This document shows, piece by piece, positions 57,060 to 64,000 of a stretch of DNA of 64,000 bases (within the stretch, counting starts at the first letter, position 1; every line of letters starts with the position of its first letter). The stretch lies in the NCBI GenBank assembly GCA_007644065.1, contig VJWN01000029.1, positions 186,001-250,000 on the forward strand, written 5' to 3'. The notes beneath the pieces are model-generated. The model worked only from the letters and a program-made list of their open reading frames with translations. It ran no database searches and was not told the origin of the DNA. This DNA is from Margaritispora aquatica. Lineage: Eukaryota; Ascomycota; Leotiomycetes; Helotiales; Discinellaceae. A program made the position numbers and the translations under genes.

Positions 57060-60000
57060 ATGTGGTCTCTTTGCTCCGTTGTAGTATTTACTTTAGCTTG
57101 TGTGGCTACTGCACAGAATGATGGGGACTTTTCTCCTCCCAAGTATCCTTCACCCTGGATGAGAGGAGGGAATGGATGGCAAGATGCGTACGCCAAAGCT
57201 CAACAGTTCGTGAGCCAGCTTACGCTACTCGAGAAGATCAACCTGACTACTGGAGTTGGATGGCAGGGAGAGTCTTGTGTTGGCAATACTGGTGAGGAAT
57301 TTTTAACCTTTCACTTACTCAACAACCTTCTCGACACTTATCTGAGGAGAGACAACTTGACATACCCCTTAGTGGTTATCATTTGATCTTGATGTACTGA
57401 CACCAAATTTTCCCAACAGGATCTATTCCACGTCTCAACTTTCGTGGCTTCTGTCTCCAGGATAGTCCTCTTGGAGTTCGCTTTGGTAAATTCCGTCTAT
57501 CGGCATTATATCGTACATACTAACCTCCTGCTAGGTGATCTCTCTTCTGCCTTCCCTGCAGGTGTCAATGTCGCAGCAACCTGGAGTACAAGACTCTTCA
57601 AGACTCGAGGAACTGCTATGGGCGAAGAGCATCGCGGAAAAGGAATTGACGTACAGCTAGGGCCTGTTGCAGGTCCACTTGGACGTGCCCCTGCTGCGGG
57701 CCGTAACTGGGAGGGTATGTAATGTCGTCGTGGAGAGCAATTTTCCCGTTCTTTCTAACCGCCATTAGGCTTCAGCCCTGATCCGGTGCTTACTGGTATT
57801 GCCATGTCGGAGACAATCAAGGTGTGTGGCGCGATAACTTCTCAATATTGTGTTTTGCGTGCTACTGAGAATATTCGAAATTTCCGAAAGTTATCTGTCT
57901 GACCACCATCCAGGGTATTCAAGATGCAAATGTCATCGCTTGCGCCAAGCATTACATCATGAACGAACAAGAACATGCTCGCGACTTCTACTCGTCCAAT
58001 TTGGCTGATGCGGCGATGCATGAGACATATCTTTGGCCATTTGCTGATGCAGTCCGAGCCGGTGTTGGCTCTGTCATGTGTTCCTATAATCAGGTTAGTA
58101 CATTGGCCTTCACACTCGTCCTGAAACTGAGATTGTATAGATCAACAACAGTTATGGATCACAAAACAGTTATACTTTGAACTACTTACTGAAGAATGAG
58201 CTTGACTTTCAAGGTTTTGGTAAGTACGAAAGTCTGAGTTGATGCCTCCTCTGACATTAAGCAGTTGTCAGTGATTGGTGGGCGCAGAAGAACGGGCCAG
58301 CATCCGCTCTTGCTGGACTTGACATGACCATGGCAGGTGATTCTGATTATGCATCTAGCATCAGTTATTGGGGTGGAAATTTGACAGCAGCTGTGCTTAA
58401 TGGCACCATCCCACAGTGGAGACTTGATGATATGGTCGTGCGCATCATGTCAGCATATTTCAAGGCAAGTCCTCCGCTGCTCTAAAAAGCTTCGCTAATC
58501 TTTTGCAGGTTGGCAGAGATACGGCAAGAGTTCCTGTCAACTTCAACTCTTGGACAACAGATACCTTCGGATACCAGCATCCTCGCCCACAACTAGATTA
58601 TCAGCAAGTCAACTTCCATGTCAATGTCCAAGACAATCATGCTCGTGTCATTCGTGAAATCGGTGGAGCTTCGACTGTACTCCTAAAGAACACAAACAAT
58701 GTGCTTCCACTGAGAAGACCTGCCAGCATTGCTGTGGTTGGTGAGGATGCCCACGACAATCCAGCGGGACCAAATTCCTGCCCCGATAGAGGCTGTGATA
58801 TTGGCACACTCGCAATGGGCTGGGGATCTGGAACCGCAAATTTTCCCTACCTCATCTCTCCAAATACAGCACTCAGAGCCCAAGCTGCCTCAGACCGCAC
58901 AACTTACACTAATATATCGAACAACTACGACTTTGCTGCTGTCACCAGAGCAGTCACCGGCGTCTCGGCAGCTATCGTTTTTGCCAACGCTGACTCAGGA
59001 GAAGCTTACATCACAGTTGACGGCAATGAAGGTGATCGCAATAATCTCACCCTCTGGCAAGGTGGTGATGCGCTTATCTCGCACGTTGCATCAATCAATC
59101 CCAACACCATCGTCGTTCTCCACACTGTCGGACCCGTCCTCATCGAAACCTACAAGAACCACCCCAATATTACAGCTATCTTATGGGCCGGTCTTCCAGG
59201 TCAGGAATCAGGTAACGCAATCACAGACGTGCTCTACGGGAAGGTCAACCCACAAGCCAAATCCGTCTTCACCTGGGGCAAGAAGCGCGAGGACTGGGGC
59301 ACCGACGTCGTTTACATACCCAACACGCAACCCTACCAACTGAACTTCAAAGAAGGCAACTTCATTGACTACCGCCACTTCGACGCCGCCAACATCGAGC
59401 CCTCATACGAATTTGGTTTCGGCCTCAGCTACACCACCTTCGCCTACTCCAACCTGAAAATCACCAAGCGCAACCCGGGCCCTTACGAACCCACCCGCGG
59501 CCGCACTTCCTCCGCCCCAACTTTCGGCAGAATCGACTACAATCCCGCCAATGCGGAGTACCCCCCTGGATTCAGGGCTGTGCCTGGCTATATCTACCCG
59601 TATCTGAGTGGGCCAGTCCCGACGGGACAGCCGCAGAGCTGGCCTCAGGGCGCATACGACTCAAGTCCGCAACCCAAGTTGCCGGCTGGCGGTAGTGGTG
59701 GCGGGAATAGACAGCTTTGGGATGTGCTGTGGACGGTTACTGCCACTGTTACAAACACGGGTAAGGTTAAGGGAACGGAAATTGCGCAATTGGTAAGTTC
59801 TTTTTTCTCCTTTTGTTGGTTGTTCTCGTCTATTTATTCTCGCTAACACACCCTCTCAGTATATCTCTCTCGGCGGCCCAACAGATCCCAAGATCGTCCT
59901 CCGCGGCTTCGACGACCTCATACTCTCGCCTGGCGAGTCCCAGCCCTTCACGTATGGTGTGACGAGGAGGGATGTGAGCAATTGGGACCCTGTCAGTCAG

Positions 60001-60084
60001 AACTGGGTTATTAGCAAGTATCCGAAGACGGTGTTCGTTGGGGCTAGCTCTCGGAAGCTGGGCCTGAAGGGGGCTTTGAACTGA
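57060..60084 (+). CDS. Secreted beta-glucosidase, glycoside hydrolase family 3 (9 exons)
   Basis: Exons 57060-57291, 57420-57485, 57535-57714, 57769-57821, 57914-58093, 58141-58219, 58265-58464, 58509-59792 and 59860-60084 sum to 832 aa. A signal peptide is obvious (MWSLCSVVVFTLACVATAQN). GH3 beta-glucosidases release glucose from cellobiose and plant glucosides. The N-terminal barrel has NFRGFCLQDSPLGVRF, FPAGVNVAATW, GRAPAAGRNWEGFSPDPVLT, VIACAKHYIMNEQEHAR and VMCSYNQ; the nucleophile Asp lies in VVSDWWAQK (about residue 267). The second domain has LLKNTNNVLPL, VFANADSGE and ILWAGLPGQESGNAITDVLY. The C-terminal fibronectin-like domain begins near YEFGFGLSYTTF and ends with a long Pro/Gly-rich insert and FVGASSRKLGL. 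The seventh intron (58465-58508) starts with GC rather than GT. Confidence 0.95.
58465..58508 (+). other. GC-AG intron in the GH3 gene
   Basis: GCAAGT donor, GCTAATC branch-like site and TTTGCAG acceptor, 44 nt. Removing it joins AYFK to VGRDTARV in frame; leaving it in meets a TAA. No usable GT donor lies nearby. Confidence 0.8.
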
Positions 60085-60993
60085 GTGTGAAAAGGGTGAA
60101 AGGGTGAAATGGGGAGAGTTGAGGGAAAGGAATGTTTCAATAGTTTTTAAATATGAGGATAGTATTACTTTAGCATATTGGAAAGAATCAATGGGACTAG
60201 TTATCCTCACTTGCGCCCTTATTCTTGCTTCTATTCTTGCTCTTGCTCCCGCTGTTGCTGTTGCTTTCACTCTTCCGTTACTCCTATCACCTCAAGTCGA
60301 GTTCATTTGTAAACGAGATATGATTCAGGATACCATAACTTTTGTTCATTACCTCCTGCCATTATGACACCAAATCAGATACAAAAGGAGGTGCTGGTGG
60401 TCAGTGGTTGGATTGGATTGGTCTGGCAAGTGTTAGAGCGTGTGTAAGGTCAGAATCACTGCTGGCTGAGCTGAATATTTCTTTCACCCTCATGCGCCGA
60501 GGCGAGTTAAATTCGTCTTCATCAAAGCTCTAGGGTACAGCGGCCAAACATCGCAAGAGATTTCAGTGATCCTTTTCCTAGATCCCCTTTTTCTACACTT
60601 TCCAATGTCTGTGATATTTAAGCACGTTCCAAAGCGTTATCCCGATAATCTATCTCGTTATATTCCCGTTTTCGACGGTGACGACTTTTCACAGCATCGC
60701 GCAGATCTTGTCATGGTAGTGAATTTAGAGTCTGCTTTCAACATTATGCCGAAAGATGCTGGCGCGGAATTCGGCACTTCCATGCTTCATTTGGGCCTTC
60801 ATTAGCGAGAAATAATAGGGGCGATAAGCGAGAGCTCACTGAGCAGTTACAAAGTCAGGTTCGTGCTCATGCGGGCAGTTACCACAGATTTTGTTTAAAC
60901 GTCTAAAAGAATGCTAGTTTCAATCTTTTATACAAGGGAATGCCAAGTTGAAGCAAGCCTTTTGAACTCTCGTCAAGCCACGTCCTCAAATGC
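60085..60993. other. Convergent intergenic interval
   Basis: 3' sides of the GH3 gene and the decarboxylase-like gene. The open stretch 60104-60367 follows the GH3 stop and is hydrophobic but has no recognisable content. Confidence 0.4.
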
Positions 60994-62649
<1,656 letters not shown>

Positions 62650-62934
62650 GACGGAGATGCATATCTTATAAATGAAGACGGCGATTCTGGTAATGTCCAG
62701 CCCTATGAACTCGCCCTAATAATCGTCGGGACTTTCCTAAGAGATTCCCGATTTATGTATGACTCGCTTAAGGACCAGCTGTTATCCTTCGGTCCCGAGA
62801 GTTAAACTCCTAGAGAACCTATCATCACTGACGACTCAACTGTTGCTAGTGTGGCTCATAATCGGAACGAACTCTTGGCTTTGTTGAAGATTGACTTTTT
62901 GGGTGATCGGAAAACTTGGAACGGTCAAAGATGA
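62650..62934 (+). pseudogene. Possible decayed coding fragment, unidentified
   Basis: One frame reads as protein (for example VQPYELALIIVGTFLRDSRF) with a single TAA at 62803-62805 and continues to a TGA at 62932-62934. There is no start, and splice sites are unclear. With six frames to choose from, a run of this length with one stop is only mildly unusual. Confidence 0.22.
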
Positions 62935-63245
62935 AGAACAAAAGTGATTTGAGAATCGTCAAGGTCGCGTTCACAACCTCTAAATACTATGGTATGATGG
63001 TGAATTAGCAAGAATGACGATATGCAGTGTATTTAATCCTACAAGCGCTGTTAGGAAGAGAGCAGTCTGTTAGACGAGAAGAAGCTCTTGCGTCACTTCT
63101 AACTATCTTTCATAACAAGACAGAAACACGAGCTGAAGAGAAGCATAAACTCTACATGTCATTTTAAGGTCTCCAGCAGCTACTTTTTCCGTCATTCTAG
63201 TGCTTGCTCGCACCTTTGTAGCGAATTGAATACGAAATCTAGAGT

Positions 63246-63269
63246 GTAGGTTAGGTTAGGTTAGGTTAG
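63246..63269 (+). repeat. Pentamer repeat (TAGGT)n, about 4.6 copies
   Basis: Read as GTAGGTTAGGTTAGGTTAGG and on. It is a 5-bp repeat, so it differs from the fungal telomere hexamer TTAGGG. Confidence 0.7.
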
Positions 63270-63943
63270 CTCATTCGAATTGAAAGCGATTGTGTAGCGG
63301 CTGGACATGGATGATAGACAATAATTGGAATGGAATGGGGAATGGGCAAAGAACATGAAGAAGAATCTTCGAGGGCAGAAAGCAATATATCTACTTGGAT
63401 AATTATCCTTTCGAGAGTTTGAGTATCCCTCAAAAACCAAATGCTGTTTGGCTAATATTCTAAGCTCCTCTCTCTGCGCTGCTTACTGACATGTGGCAAG
63501 CCCAGCAGCACCAAATAAAGCCATTGCTCACCATGTTTCAACTACAAGAATCATAGATTCCACTCCCAAAGCTTACCAAGAATAAAAATTAGATGAACCT
63601 ACCCCAACTTAGCCAAAATCCCACGATAATTCTGCCCGATGCCCAGCGAGTATGCCACTAAGCCCTACCAACCCACTTAGCTAAAATCTAGTCCCTCGCC
63701 TAACAATCTAGTTGCCGACCAGCCAACACCCCCTCCAACCACATCACGACAAAACAGAGCAAACCAAACCAGTGCCCACTAATGAATGAGAATATCGGGA
63801 CCTTCCAACGCACACATTCATTGCACATTTTTCGCAAGGACATTCATTTGAGAATCAAAAAATTAAAACCTCGTCGAAAAGTTCACACTCCCCCCACGTC
63901 TCCAACTCCATTCACGAAACCATAATCGCGATATTTAAGCTCA

Positions 63944-63983
63944 AACAACCCACATTCAAGAAACAACCCACATTCAAGAACCA
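63944..63983 (+). repeat. Short tandem duplication of an 18-bp unit
   Basis: ACAACCCACATTCAAGAA occurs twice in direct succession, followed by a partial copy (CCAACCC). Confidence 0.6.
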
Positions 63984-64000
63984 ACCCAAAAAGACACTGT

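Larger units (their letters stand above)
62935..64000. other. Intergenic to window end
   Basis: No gene recognised. Contains a TTAGG pentamer run and a short tandem duplication near the end. Confidence 0.4.

Noticed and set aside
63246..63269. Telomere or subtelomere signal
   Set aside because: The unit is five bases (TTAGG) with fewer than five copies, not TTAGGG; more likely a microsatellite.

Overview
This is a nuclear window from a filamentous ascomycete (Pezizomycotina). The evidence is short spliceosomal introns of 44-128 nt with GTRNGT-like donors and CTRAC branch points, together with families typical of these fungi: a HET-domain protein, a NACHT-type NLR with a DUF7708-like N-terminus, a Zn2Cys6 regulator, a GH3 beta-glucosidase, a nitronate monooxygenase and an amidase. 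Protein style suggests Leotiomycetes, but this is inference and no search was possible. Most introns were placed by reading splice signals and checking that the reading frame closes.

Layout. 1-15 kb is gene-poor: the 3' end of a cysteine-containing protein, a MITE-like element with 32-bp terminal inverted repeats (1321-1779), five unrelated-looking plus-strand coiled-coil or low-complexity proteins (3229, 4945, 7130, 9173, 12733), a frameshifted secreted-protein gene (11059-11866) and a decayed coiled-coil gene (about 14.3-14.8 kb). 15.6-23.8 kb holds the most striking pair: a 12-exon SNF2/Rad5-like ATPase with a degenerate RING (minus) and, divergently transcribed from a shared 515-bp interval, an 8-exon NLR with two C-terminal C2H2 fingers (plus). 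A nitronate monooxygenase follows at 24.6-25.6 kb, then about 3 kb without recognisable genes.

29-33.4 kb: a repeat-built coiled-coil protein with 5'UTR introns, the proteasome beta-5 subunit and a Zn2Cys6 transcription factor next to a possible decayed relative. 35-48.5 kb: a small Cys-rich protein, two conserved-looking unknowns, a HET-domain protein, the ribosome-biogenesis factor UTP18, a putative mitochondrial membrane protein and a coiled-coil unknown. 49.5-55.1 kb: a three-KH-domain RNA-binding protein, a CENP-K-like protein and an amidase with six exons. 57-62 kb: a secreted GH3 beta-glucosidase with a GC-AG intron, then a 2,3-dihydroxybenzoate decarboxylase-like gene interrupted by one TAG inside its GH-x-GE motif. 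The last 1.9 kb holds no convincing gene.

How they fit together. Housekeeping genes (UTP18, proteasome beta-5, KH protein, CENP-K-like) are mixed with accessory genes for recognition (NLR, HET) and for nutrition or detoxification (GH3, amidase, nitronate monooxygenase, decarboxylase). No biosynthetic cluster is present. Several genes show recent breakage (nonsense codon, frameshift, decayed copies), so the accessory part appears to be turning over.
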